Below, piece by piece: positions 45,481-55,900 of a DNA stretch of 64,000 nt. The translations under genes and the position numbers were made by a program. This DNA comes from Uranotaenia lowii (Eukaryota > Arthropoda > Insecta > Diptera > Culicidae). Location: the NCBI RefSeq assembly GCF_029784155.1, contig NC_073692.1, positions 420,071,440 to 420,135,439 on the forward strand. Reading direction: 5' to 3'. The notes under the pieces are model-generated. The model did no database searches, was not told the DNA's origin, and saw only the letters and a list, made by a program, of their open reading frames with translations. Positions within the stretch are counted from its first letter, which is position 1. Each line of letters starts with the position of its first letter.

Positions 45481-46609
45481 TTTGTGCGTTCCTTCTATAC
45501 CCGTTCTAGTACAGCAATTTGTGTATTTGTTTCAGTGTACCTGTGTTAACATGTTGTGTTCTTGTGAGTCCTGTATTTTATTTTAACTAAACCTATCTTG
45601 CTCTGATGAAATTTTATTAAACAATTAACTAACATTGAACTATAAACAATTAATTTAAGCAAATAAACAAATAATGATTTAATTTATGAAAACTTTACCG
45701 AGTTGAATATCGCAACGGTAACAAAGTTAATATTTTCATGTTTTTGATTTTCATCTAGAATTTAAAAAATCTCCAATAAATGTATAAATTTTAACATTTT
45801 TCGATGCCGTAAAAAACTTTACCCAGTATGACGGATTGGCTTAATGATATCATCTATAAACTTTTATCTGGTTGATTCACCCTATACCATTGCTTTTGGT
45901 GTAAAAATATTTTATGAACAATCATCAAATTTTTTTAAATAAATATTTTTAAAATTCAGTTACCTGTCTGGGGTTAACAGGCAACAAAATGCAAATCGAG
46001 AGATACCTTTCAAATCTCGTTTCCATTAGCTGGAATATGATTGTTTTGCGTCACGCATTTGTCAACATTGAAATTTCATTTACTTATTTTGATGATTTTA
46101 GCTAGAACAATTTTTGTAGTATTTTTTACCCCCAAATGTATGCAGTATCCTTATGTTCAGGAAAATTGTAAAAATTAGTTTGAACAGAGGCAAAAATTAT
46201 CGCAATTTGTGTTTTTATGCATTTTTTGAACACTGAGTGAAAATTTTTCTAAGGATTCCGTAGGTAATTTACAGTATTTTTCCGAAGCATGTTTTTTCGG
46301 ACTTTTTCTGAACTTTGAAAAGCGGAAAACTGGGGCAACTGGAGCAACCTGCAACATTTTTCAACTTCAATGGCCTCTATAAAACCCACGTCCACAGACA
46401 ATCATACACTTAATGCATCAAAAGTTTAAACTCTTCGATTAATAAAGAAAAAATTCGCAACAATTGATTGATGCTGTTGTAAATTTTGCTGAAAGCCAAA
46501 TAATCAAGATAACGTTTTTCAGAGTATTGATCTAGTCCAATAAACACCGACATAAGAAAAAAAATGACTGGAAAAAATATTTTCACATTTTCGCATTTCG
46601 CAATTTAAA
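45481..46609. other. AT-rich intergenic stretch
   Basis: No gene or repeat with clear ends is seen. The short frame at 46175-46357 (minus) is not protein-like. Confidence 0.6.
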
Positions 46610-46861
46610 GATTTTTTTTATATTTTTGGTCTGATATAATGAGTTTTTTGTTTTGGAGACATTTAGAGTTAGCAAATTATTTTCAAGATATTTGTCTACA
46701 ACTTTTAGGTCTCTCTACATGTCTCTTATCGTTGTTTCTACGTCATTATTTACATATTCGAGTACTGTGTCATCTGCAAAGAGCTTCGGAGTACCTATTA
46801 GAGGAAGGTATGGTAGATCTTTAACGTAAATTAGGAAAAGTAATGGACCTAAATTACTACC
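46610..46861 (-). pseudogene. Relic non-LTR reverse transcriptase fragment
   Basis: The minus-strand frame from 46861 reads GSNLGPLLFLIYVKDLPY, then FADDT (codons for FADD at 46769-46780), and continues through NNLLTLNVSKTK. This is the catalytic palm (motifs B to D) of a CR1/L2/Jockey-type RT. One in-frame UAG (complement of 46715-46717) follows the FADD block. Nothing recognisable remains upstream or downstream, so it is an old, doubly truncated fragment. It is distinct from the RT fragments at 14.8 and 20.2 kb (FADD here, YADD there). Confidence 0.75.
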
Positions 46862-47250
46862 TTTTTAAAAACAATGCAGAAGGATAAGCTTCTAACTGAA
46901 CAAAATCGCTGACAAATGTAGAAGTATTGGCAAAAACCAAGAACAAATTATTTTTGCTAGATTATCAACCATTCGTTTCGTAAAGTAAAAAAAATGACAA
47001 CAATCACGAAACCTAGTTAGAAATCCTGCATAAAAGTTAAAAAAAAATTCTAGACTTTTGAAAAAAAAATTATTTCCAAAGGGTCACATTTAGTACAAAT
47101 TTCTTACTTTTGAGTAGTTAAAATATTTTTATTAATAATTTGAATTTTAAATTTTTCAAATGCAATCAGCGATGATTTTGAATATAATCTTATGATCCCC
47201 GGAAAAGAATTTGTATTTTTGAAGAAAAAAAAATCACATATGTATTAAAT
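46862..47250. other. AT-rich spacer
   Basis: It is low-complexity AT-rich DNA with A runs. Nothing is seen in it. Confidence 0.6.
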
Positions 47251-49201
47251 CTATATATATAAAAATGAATGTTTGTCTGTCTGTCTGTTCCCTATAGACT
47301 CGGAAACTACTGAACCGATCATCGTCAAAATTGGCATCTGAGGGTTTTTGAGGCCGGGGATGGTTTCTGTAATAGTCTAAACTCTATCCGACTTAAGGAA
47401 GGGGGGGCTTCCATACAAAATTTGTAGTTTTTCGAAACAAATAAAAGTCATGACATCCATTTTCTCGAGATTTTTTCTTCCTTTGGGCGGTTTGTTTTTC
47501 GTCTCTATGGTCGAGGCGTCGCGAGCCAACGTCGCAAAAGGATAGCAACCATTGCATAGCATACTGATCACTGGGAATATTTTGGCGCGTATTTCTCAAC
47601 CAAGCATATTTTCAATGCAAGGGGTGGCGATATGAAGCCTTGATGTGATTTTTTTCTACTTGATTCCTAGCTCATTTGTACAGCACATGACCCAGATTGA
47701 CATTTTTTCGATCGAATAAAACATATAACAATTTTTTTTTGCCAAAATCTGAAATTGAAAAGGCATATTTAGAGATTTTCTTTTCTTTGAGGGGTTTGTT
47801 TTTCGTCTCTATGGTCAAGCAAACGTCGTCGCAAGTGAATAGTAACTAAAGCATACTGTTCATTGATCGCTGGAAAAATTTAACAATCAGGCGCCTGTTT
47901 CTCAACCAAGTACCTATGTTTCTTATGCACGTGGGGGCGATATGCAACCTAGATGTGTTTTTTGTCGCTTAATTGTACACAGCACGGAGAAATAAATGAC
48001 GCCTAGAAGTGACACGGATTTGTATTTTATCAATCGAATCAAAATCAAATACCCTTAAAGTGTTAAAAACAATATTCGCTCCTGTCAACTTACATGATGG
48101 AGCAAGGGCAAATGTCGAACTTTTAAGAAATTCATTTTCAAAATGATCCAATATGTTGGAACGATCAAAAGGGGTATTCCGAATGTTGAAATTGAAGCGG
48201 ATATTTAAAATTCTTAAATGTTTTTGTAAATGAAGGTCATTTGCTTAAAACAGCATTCGTTAAAAGTGGAGTACCAAACATAAATTTATACTACAGGAAT
48301 ACCGCAGATATATCAATGAAACTTGATAAAACAAACAGAAATACGTATTAAATCCATTTTAAAGTAATGGCTGACGCATTTGAAAATAAGCTTTGCATTT
48401 ACACTTGCCCCAACATACGGGACAAATGTTAACTTAGAAATTGGTGTTTGCCAACATTTTTGAATATTTGATTGTTTTTTCTGAGCAGGGAAAAGCACGC
48501 GGGAGTTGAACTACTTTCAAGTTCATGCTCCCGTAGGCATAAAACCGCCTCTTCAATCTTTTTTTTTGTTTTTTTTTACATAATTTTTTTTCCAAACATT
48601 GGGTTTACAAAGGTATTTCATTAATTTGTGCACTCATTCACAATATTTTAAAGTTCATCAGTTCTTTTTCTTTCAATTAGAAATTTATGTAAACTCTAGC
48701 CGGGTAAATCGCCTACCTTCTTCAAGCAGCGGGGGACAAAATTGGAAAAGATGGGGGAGCTCCCATGTAAATTTAAGATAAAGAGTTTTTCAAAGAAGAG
48801 ACCATATTTTATAAGAGGGTTTTTTTGCGTACGGATTTCTGGCATAACTCAAAAACAGATGTGACAAATGTTTTTATGAAAGTTCGTAACTTCCCACTTT
48901 GGGAAAAAGGTGGAAAATCCATAAATTTTGACACTATTTATGTTATTATGAAGCTTTAAAAACAGAGTACAAATTTCAGATCTTGAAAACAATATTAGAG
49001 ATCAAGTTTCAGTAAATAATATATACCATTTTTGAATCGCAGTTCAGAACTCGAGCTTGAGCTCTTATTTCAAAGTTGTTGATTCTGAACTATGATGAGG
49101 TTTGATTTAAAAAAAAAATTAAAAAAATCGAAATTTGATAATTTTTTTACAAATTACATTTATTTTTGGAAGGTTTAGCAAAGCACACCGGGTTAGCTAG
49201 T
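47251..49201 (-). mobile_element. HINE/Helentron-like element, copy C
   Basis: The copy is in reverse orientation. It starts at ctatatatataaaaatgaatg with a GTCT tract (47273-47287) and ends gcacaccgggttagctagt. It aligns in order with copy B but is shorter. An unrelated GC-rich block at about 48482-48560 (word gaactactttcaagttcatg, flanked by cgcgggagtt and ctcccgtag) interrupts the expected sequence and is followed by T tracts. There is no coding domain. The flanks give no convincing TSD. Confidence 0.6.
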
Positions 49202-49888
49202 ACATTTATAAAAAAAAATGTTTTTCTACTTAATGGTACATTGCATATTTTTTAAATGATGCATGTTCTCAACATTATGCAATGTAATACCCTAGTTTGT
49301 AACATTAGTTCCATAATGAGCTTCAATTACTTTTTATCGTTTGTAAAGTATTTATGTTAACAGTTTCAATGTTTTCAGGACGAATTTGATATGGAAATCA
49401 TGTTCAAACACAAGAAACGAAAATGGCAGTTCCATTTAAGTCCTACATATAATTCTGTATAGTCTTCCAAACGCGTACCATATTCAACGAATGTTGTACG
49501 GGTAAAACCATTTCAAATGTATTTTATCCATCGGTTTTCTTTATCAAGGAATGAACAAAAAAATAAGTTTTTCATTGAAGATTTTTGGATAAACAGTGCA
49601 AATTGTTTCTCCAACAATTTGTATTTCCTGATTTTCAAGTTACTCCCATCTTTGAAACTAAGTATACCATGCACAATAATCGCTATTTTTATGAGCTTAA
49701 AAGGTGTTATAATTCAAACATTGTTTCCAGCCGAGAATGAACTTTTCTTTAGATTGCTGCATATTGTGCTAAAGAACTATGAGCACAAAGATTATCATAA
49801 AACCTTTTATTAAATATTAAATTACTGAAAAAAAAACTTAATACAAGTCGAGAGCTTGATTGTTATACCAAGAACAACTTCAAAGTTT
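49202..49888. other. AT-rich stretch
   Basis: It contains one plus-strand frame of 98 codons (49517-49813) rich in Phe, Leu, Ile and Lys, with no recognised domain. It ends shortly before the retroelement insertion site and is probably chance. Confidence 0.45.
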
Positions 49889-49889
49889 T

Positions 49890-49951
49890 GAATTTGACAA
49901 GGTTATTTTTTTTACATAGTATTCCGTCTCACGACATAACTTAACGAACAT
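49890..49951 (-). repeat. Short insertion with its own 17-bp direct repeat, at the 3' flank of the I-type element
   Basis: gaatttgacaaggttat occurs at 49890-49906 and again at 55884-55900, directly beyond the 5' end of the I-type element. Between the left copy and the element lie about 45 bp which, on the minus strand, end in a short A run after atactatgt. The arrangement fits either a tiny 5'-truncated retroinsertion that the I-type element later hit, or a 3' transduction by the element. Confidence 0.5.
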
Positions 49952-50042
49952 TTGACGAATTTTTTTTTTTTTTTTTTTTTTTTTTATTTAGGACCTTTTT
50001 TTTCATTCAGGTCCATTGAATAATTGAAGGTTTACAATTTTT

Positions 50043-53000
50043 CTAAATTCTATCATACAGTTGGATTGATTTTAAAAACTGAATTACTTTCATTGCCACT
50101 TCTTCATTATCAGCTAGTGCTTCTCTTAGATTTCCAGGGACTCCATGGTACCTCCGTTCAGCATCTAGTTGGGGGCAAATTGCGATGATATGCTTTACCG
50201 TCATGACTGCATTACACCTTGGGCACATTGGACGATCGATTCTGTCAAGCAAGTAGGCATGCGTCAGCTGAGTATGTCCAATTCGTAACCTGGCTAGGAT
50301 AACGTCATCTCTCCGGTTACCTAAGAACGCTGATTTGAATGGAATTATCGTATTTTTCACCTCCCGTAGTTTGTTGTCCAGGCTTTCGTGCCACTGCGCC
50401 TGCCATTGGTTTACGATTGCTGTCTTTATAATTTTTCGGGCTTCTTTTAAATCTACTATTTGCTGTGAATCCTCAGGTAGCTGTAGGGATCGTTTTGCTT
50501 CAAGGTCAGCCTTCTCATTTCCGAGAATTCCTATGTGGCTAGGAACCCAACAAAAGACTACTTCCGCACCCATATCTACAATCTGGTTGTGCAGGTTTTG
50601 CATGCAATCTTTCCACCTGGAGTTGATCTTGCACTTTTCTAAGTTCGTTACTACACTCATCGAGTCAGTACATAACATGTATGCCCGAGGTACTTGTTGG
50701 TCGATGATCCATGAGAGTGCCTGTTTTACTGCTTCACTTTCTGCAGCAAAAATGCTGCATATGTCGTTCAGCCTTTTTCGAATCACGAAGTCTTCACTCA
50801 CTACGGCATAGCCACATTTCGAATCCTGTTTGGAGCCATCTGTAAAGATAGTACTATGGATGCGGTATCTTGTTTGCCGTAGTTCGTTGAACAGATGTTT
50901 GAGCTCTAAAGAGGTGGCTCCCTGGGCTAGCTTAACTTGTAGGGTTTTGTCGACGTGAAATTTTCTTCGAAGCCATGGTGGACATGTCGGGATCTTAAAA
51001 ATAGCTGTTCTAGGCAGATGCAAGTCTATATCGGTCATCATCCTTTGACCTCGGATGAGGAAGGAATTTGGTTGAATCCTGGGTCGTTCTCCCCACCTTT
51101 CATTGGAGCTTGGGTCTTCGTCACTGTTGCTGCTGCTACTATGATCGCTCGAACAATCGTTTCCTCTGGTGACGTCGGTCTCACTATTGGGCTCCGTGTG
51201 ACCAATAGCTAAGCTACGGGCCGTGTATAGCATAGTACGTTGGTCAAGCAGTGCTTTTAAATTTGGGATTCCAGTTTCAGCCTGAAGACTCGCAATCGGG
51301 CTGGTTCTGAAAGCGCCTACTATCGCTCTAAGTCCAGCATTATGTACCGTTTCTAGAGATTGTAGAACTTTCCCATCCATGGCTGATAAACTTGGGGCTG
51401 CATACAGAAGCTTCTCTAAAATTGTTGCCCGGTATAGTTTTAGTAAGGTGTTCCGATCCCCACCCCAAGTCCTTGCAGCTATGCTCCGGATGAAAATGAT
51501 TTTCTGTTGACATGCTGCTCTCACTTCTTCGACATGGGCTCTGTATTTCAAATGTTGATCGAGTGTCACTCCTAAACATTTATGGCTATTTTTACGAGGC
51601 ATTTTGATCCCGTTCAATTTTAGGTTGCTTTGATTCGACGGTTTCTTGTGTCGAGGCGTACGATACACGACAGTTGCGCTTTTTTCTGCAGATATCTTGA
51701 ATCCGGTTTTAGATTGCCAGGATTCCAGACAGTTTAAAGCATTTTGTAACTGGCCTTCGGTGTGCTTGGCGTCATTTCCGGTAGCAATCAAAATCACATC
51801 ATCGGCATATATCAAGCATTGGATGTTTTGTGGCAAGTCATTGGTGAGGGTGTTTATCGCCAAAAGAAACAGGGTTACGCTGAGCACGGATCCTTGGCAC
51901 AGTCCGGTCTCCATCGTCTTGTTGCTTGACACTTTTCCGTTAGCTGACACTTGAAATAGTCTTTTCCGCAGCATTTTTTGTAGGAAACTTAGCATTTTCC
52001 CACCGATGTTGTTGCTTGCTAGCTGTTGTAAACACAGTCTGCGCCACGTTGAGTCGTAAGCTTTGGTGATATCCAGATAAGCTACTTGGGCTACTTTATT
52101 TTCACTGAAAGCTTTTCGTATGATTTCTTCTAGAGTACAAAGGTGGTCCGTCGTACTTCTTCCTTTTCGAAACGCATACTGGTGGTGATATAACAGTCCT
52201 CTTGTTTCCAAGAGATGAACGAGGCGATTATTAATCATTCTCTCGAAGACCTTGCTCATGCAGCTGTTGAGGTAGATTGGGCGATAGTTTAGGGGATCTG
52301 ATCGTTGTCCCTTTCCTTTGAAAATGGGGACAACCAGTGATTTGGTCCATTCTTCCGGGTAGATACATTCGTCCCAAAAACGATTGTATGTATCCAAGAG
52401 CAGTGCTTTACCATCAATGGGAAGATGAGTGATCATCGCGTAGTGAATATTATCAAGTCCTGGTGAAGAGCCTTTTAGTCCTTCTAATACCTCGTCGAGT
52501 TCGTTACTACTAAACTTCCGGTTGTGTGCGCCTGAGTCTTCGGGTACTGTGAGCACATTAGACTCAATTTGCTGTTTGTAGTTGAGAAACGCTCTATCGT
52601 ATGAACGAATGCTGGAGACTTTCTGAAATGCGTCGCCTAAAAGGCGGCAGATGGCTTCAGGATCTGTTGCCGTTTCACCTCCGTAATGGATACAGTTAAT
52701 TTGATTGCTCCGCTTTTTGCCCTGTATTTTCCGGTAGTTTCCCCACATTTCCTTTAGCGGCGTTTGGGAAGAGAACGTCTCAGCTAATTCTTCCCAGCAT
52801 TTCCTTTTGGCTTTGGTTATAGCTTCTTTCGCAGCTATATTAGCTGTTCGATAGACCTCTTTTAGTTGCTCTTGGCTTGATCCATTGGATTTCAGCTGTC
52901 TCAACGCTTTTCTTCTGGTTTTAACAAGTTTTGCAATTTCATCACTCCACCATGGGACACATTTTTTTCCTTGAAGTCCTTTCGTCCTTGGGATGGATAG

Positions 53001-54134
53001 CTCGGCTGCCTCTAAGATTGTTTTCATAATTTTTTCAAACTGGCAAACAACATTATCATCTCGTTCGAAATTGAGCGCAGTTTGATACTGCTCCCAATTG
53101 GCGTCTTCAATTTTCCACCTCGGTCGGCTGTTTTGTGGTCTGATGCTTCCAGGAAAAGTAATACATATCGGCATGTGGTCGCTGCCATAGCTATCTGGTA
53201 GCACGCTCATTTCCAGTTGTCCTGCTAGTTCCTCTGAGCACGATGCTAGGTCTAAACAGGATGAACTTCCGTTTCTTTGGTCGACGTAAGTTGGTTCTCC
53301 GTTATTCAGCATAACTAGGCTATTTTCCTCGATAAATTCGGCAATCATTCTGCCACGCACGCTAACATGATTGGAGCCCCACAGAGGGTGGTGGGCGTTG
53401 AAGTCTCCGACTAGCAGCATCGGCATTGGGATTTGGTTGATAAGGCTTGCTAGATTCGCATAATCTATGTTCTCACTTGGTGAAAGATAGATATTCAAAA
53501 TATTCACATTGAATGGCGCTCCGATTTTAATCGCTACCGCTTCGAATGCTGTTTCAAGCTCTATTTCTGTGCTATCAATGTTATTCTTTACTGCAACTAC
53601 AACTCCCCCTGCTGCTCTATTACCAGTCAAACGTGGGCAATGATATATGTTGTATCCCGAAATGCGAGGATTATGATGAGGTTGGCACATTGTTTCCTGA
53701 AGGCATAAGACTCGTGGCTGGTTTTCTTGTATAAGAAGATCCAATTCGGCTTTCTTGGGTCTTAATCCTTGAATGTTCCAAGAAATAAGAGCCGGTGGCG
53801 AGTTTAGCGCTGTGGGTATTCCAGAACTGGCAGAGTGATGAGTAGGCTGACGAAACACAGGTTGAGGGATGATATCCCCGCTCCCGCTCCCGCTTCCTCG
53901 ATCGTCTTCTCCTGTATTCAGAAGTGGGGGGGTTACTATCTGTTCACCGGTCCCCAACCAGTTCTGGGTGTTTTGGGGTTGTCTTGTTATTCCAGTCGTT
54001 CCTTGAGAATTTCCTATTGGGTTGCGTGATTCGATGCCGTATATTCCTATTTCTGTGTTCCGCATTCCGTAGTCGTGTCCATATTCAAGAGCAGGGTCAT
54101 TCGTAGTGCAATTAACGTGTGGCTGGCTGACCAT
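50043..54134 (-). CDS. I-type ORF2: AP endonuclease, reverse transcriptase, RNase H
   Basis: This 1363-residue polyprotein nicks target DNA, copies the element RNA onto it and removes RNA. In order it has: a Ser/Gly-rich leader (1-110); an APE-type endonuclease (about 115-330) with QET (145-147), GDFNAHHPLWG (243-253) and SDH (318-320); and an RT (about 540-860) with LDITKAYDSTW (687-697), GLCQGSVLS and YADD (776-779). RNase H (about 1090-1215) keeps all four acidic residues (FTDGS 1097-1101, E1132, CTDS 1155-1158, KAD 1208-1210). A C-terminal CPRCNAVMTVKHIIAIC gives a CX2CX8HX4C motif. There are no internal stops. The ATG at 54132-54134 overlaps the ORF1 stop by 23 bp, as is common in I-type elements. 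It appears potentially active, although its ORF1 partner is damaged. Confidence 0.95.
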   Translation of the reverse strand: MVSQPHVNCTTNDPALEYGHDYGMRNTEIGIYGIESRNPIGNSQGTTGITRQPQNTQNWLGTGEQIVTPPLLNTGEDDRGSGSGSGDIIPQPVFRQPTHHSASSGIPTALNSPPALISWNIQGLRPKKAELDLLIQENQPRVLCLQETMCQPHHNPRISGYNIYHCPRLTGNRAAGGVVVAVKNNIDSTEIELETAFEAVAIKIGAPFNVNILNIYLSPSENIDYANLASLINQIPMPMLLVGDFNAHHPLWGSNHVSVRGRMIAEFIEENSLVMLNNGEPTYVDQRNGSSSCLDLASCSEELAGQLEMSVLPDSYGSDHMPICITFPGSIRPQNSRPRWKIEDANWEQYQTALNFERDDNVVCQFEKIMKTILEAAELSIPRTKGLQGKKCVPWWSDEIAKLVKTRRKALRQLKSNGSSQEQLKEVYRTANIAAKEAITKAKRKCWEELAETFSSQTPLKEMWGNYRKIQGKKRSNQINCIHYGGETATDPEAICRLLGDAFQKVSSIRSYDRAFLNYKQQIESNVLTVPEDSGAHNRKFSSNELDEVLEGLKGSSPGLDNIHYAMITHLPIDGKALLLDTYNRFWDECIYPEEWTKSLVVPIFKGKGQRSDPLNYRPIYLNSCMSKVFERMINNRLVHLLETRGLLYHHQYAFRKGRSTTDHLCTLEEIIRKAFSENKVAQVAYLDITKAYDSTWRRLCLQQLASNNIGGKMLSFLQKMLRKRLFQVSANGKVSSNKTMETGLCQGSVLSVTLFLLAINTLTNDLPQNIQCLIYADDVILIATGNDAKHTEGQLQNALNCLESWQSKTGFKISAEKSATVVYRTPRHKKPSNQSNLKLNGIKMPRKNSHKCLGVTLDQHLKYRAHVEEVRAACQQKIIFIRSIAARTWGGDRNTLLKLYRATILEKLLYAAPSLSAMDGKVLQSLETVHNAGLRAIVGAFRTSPIASLQAETGIPNLKALLDQRTMLYTARSLAIGHTEPNSETDVTRGNDCSSDHSSSSNSDEDPSSNERWGERPRIQPNSFLIRGQRMMTDIDLHLPRTAIFKIPTCPPWLRRKFHVDKTLQVKLAQGATSLELKHLFNELRQTRYRIHSTIFTDGSKQDSKCGYAVVSEDFVIRKRLNDICSIFAAESEAVKQALSWIIDQQVPRAYMLCTDSMSVVTNLEKCKINSRWKDCMQNLHNQIVDMGAEVVFCWVPSHIGILGNEKADLEAKRSLQLPEDSQQIVDLKEARKIIKTAIVNQWQAQWHESLDNKLREVKNTIIPFKSAFLGNRRDDVILARLRIGHTQLTHAYLLDRIDRPMCPRCNAVMTVKHIIAICPQLDAERRYHGVPGNLREALADNEEVAMKVIQFLKSIQLYDRI

Positions 54135-55055
54135 TTTTGTTCTTCGGGGGTCGACCTCTTCGTTTAACTACGGGTTGGTATTGGCTTTCAACATTTTCTT
54201 CGGATTCCGTGGATAAAGTTGGCTGTAGCGAGTTTTTAGAACTAAGTTTTTGTTTCTTAAACTTCGGTGTGTCCTCGAAAATTCCCGATTTTGTTTGGGT
54301 GAGAGGAGGATGTTCCTCAACCAGTTCCATTTCTTGATCGGATTCGCTTTCGGAAATTTCCAAATCTTCTTCTGCGGATTTAAGCTTTGCTTTGAGTTCA
54401 TAGAATTCCTTTGCAATTTTCCGTAGTTTTTCGATTTCGATTCGTAAGTTTTCAATTTCCTTTACTTCGTTTACTTGCGGTAGCTTTTCTTTGAGCGCTG
54501 CGTTTTCTTTCATCAATTTTGTAATCTGTAGATCTTTTTCCTGATCTCTACGTGTTTGATCAAGTCGCTGTTGTGCTCCGCAGACATTTGCGTAGGAGTT
54601 TTCAGAGTGTTTTTGGGCATACGCTTTTCTGGCTTCTCCATACGTTATACCACTATCAATTTTAATTTTGACGATCTCTTCTTCTCTACGGTACAGTGGG
54701 CAATTTCTCGAAATGGGAGAATGACTTCGACTATCGAAACTTTCGTGCCATCAATCAATTCGCTCAATTGCAATAGTTTTGCAGCTAGCTTGGAGCTACG
54801 CGTTTTGATAACGTACTTTGTTCCGTTATTTTCGGTGTACGCGGCTTCAATTTTCCCTACAGATTGGTCAAGGGATTTGCTTATTATGAAGGGATTTTTC
54901 GGCAATGGCTGCTGTTCATCGGTTGCTACTAAAGACAGAATAATAAGCTTTCCGAATGATCCCATGGGATCCAAATATTCTGGCAGAGTTCTGTCATTTC
55001 GGTCAGGAGGATCACCTGTCGTGGTCACCCCCGCGGGGGTGCTGGGTGCCGCCAT
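54112..55055 (-). pseudogene. I-type ORF1 with internal deletion of the zinc-knuckle region
   Basis: The ATG at 55053-55055 opens an N-terminal domain homologous to the ORF1 at 12079 (PPDRNDRT, LPKNPFIISKSLDQS, SELIDGTKVSIVE). At about 54725 the sequence jumps into another frame beginning HSPISRNCPLYRREEEI, which is the end of the third knuckle. By comparison with the ORF1 at 12079, roughly 130 codons with knuckles 1, 2 and most of 3 are gone, and the frame is shifted across the join. The downstream part is open to the TAA at 54112-54114. It holds a heptad-rich coiled coil (LMKENAALKEKLPQV and following), an acidic patch and a basic end, KRRGRPPKNKN, resembling an AT-hook. RNA binding through the knuckles should be lost. 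Confidence 0.85.
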
Positions 55056-55878
55056 GACGGCTGCCCAGCTAGTTTTGTCTATAAGTAAGCCTCAGATCAA
55101 TGTTTCTTTCAGCGATGATTAAAAAACAAACCAGTGCGTTTTCACCGTAGTGAGGAACGTCTACCCTTTCACCTTAAAATTCTTCGGTTCACCCAAGGGT
55201 TAAAGGTACAAGTGACCGGTATTGCGTTTCCGCCTAGACGGGTAACGACTACGCTTTTTCCTAAAAAATCTACTTTGGCCAAGCGTTGAAGGTACAACCT
55301 AAAGTAGAGGACGTTTTACCCTTTTTCTTCAAGACTTGCCCAAGACGTCCGAAAGGTACAAGCAAGCTCGGTACGGAAATAATCAATTCGAATAATTCGA
55401 TCGATGCGATCTACCACGCTCTACCCGGCAGTTTCTACGATGGAGGCGTATGGTGTCTTACGTATTCGAAATTTGGTTAGAGCTTCCGCCGTTTTCCAGC
55501 AGATGTCTCACTGGCGACAAGGAGGTGATGCTGATGGCGAAGCTTTTCGCTCGCAACCAGGTGGCTAAAGATTTAGCCAGGCAAGCTTTACTTGCAAGCA
55601 ATATTGCATGCAGCTGCCCTCTAGTTGTCTTGGATTCAGCCGGAATAACCAAAACAATGCACAACTGATGTCACTAGCCGAGAAATAGAATTGTCCGAAT
55701 ACTGTGAATAGCACGCACTCTAGGGGATTCCTCCACCTTTCTATAACACTACGTGTTCCGTTGATTGGTTACAGCGTTAAACCAACTATCAAGGAATTTA
55801 ATATCGCCCGAAATAACAACTTCGAATAAAGACCGATAAGACGCACTTGTTTCCAATACCGATGATATGAAAACAATG
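55056..55878 (-). promoter_or_regulatory. 5' UTR / internal promoter region of the I-type element
   Basis: About 0.82 kb separates the 5' TSD from the ORF1 start and is GC-richer than the flanks. The word aaggtacaa or a near form recurs at 55203, 55289 and 55353 (plus-strand coordinates), each after a ccaag-type word. This gives three degenerate repeats spaced 86 and 64 bp. I-type elements use an internal promoter within the 5' UTR; that these repeats serve it is inference. Short frames here (55286-55480, 55450-55668) are not conserved proteins I know. Confidence 0.6.
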
Positions 55879-55900
55879 TTGACGAATTTGACAAGGTTAT

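Larger units (their letters stand above)
49952..55889 (-). mobile_element. I-superfamily non-LTR retrotransposon, near full length, with TSD
   Basis: The element lies on the minus strand. Its 5' end is near 55878, followed by a 5' UTR, a damaged ORF1, an open ORF2, a short 3' UTR and a long A tail (the T run at about 49961-49985). ttgacgaattt at 49952-49962 and 55879-55889 forms the target duplication; nine bases are unambiguous because the rest merge with the tail. The total length of about 5.9 kb is usual for full-length I-type elements. An RNase H domain after the RT and a CCHC-bearing ORF1 family place it in the I superfamily; a finer clade call is not attempted. Confidence 0.85.

Noticed and set aside
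50335..54106. Plus-strand ORFs opposite the I-type ORF2 (up to 158 aa)
   Set aside because: They are antisense shadows of a 1363-residue protein with intact catalytic motifs.
55056..55878. Host gene exon in the GC-richer stretch next to ORF1
   Set aside because: It lies inside the TSD-bounded retroelement and occupies the 5' UTR position.
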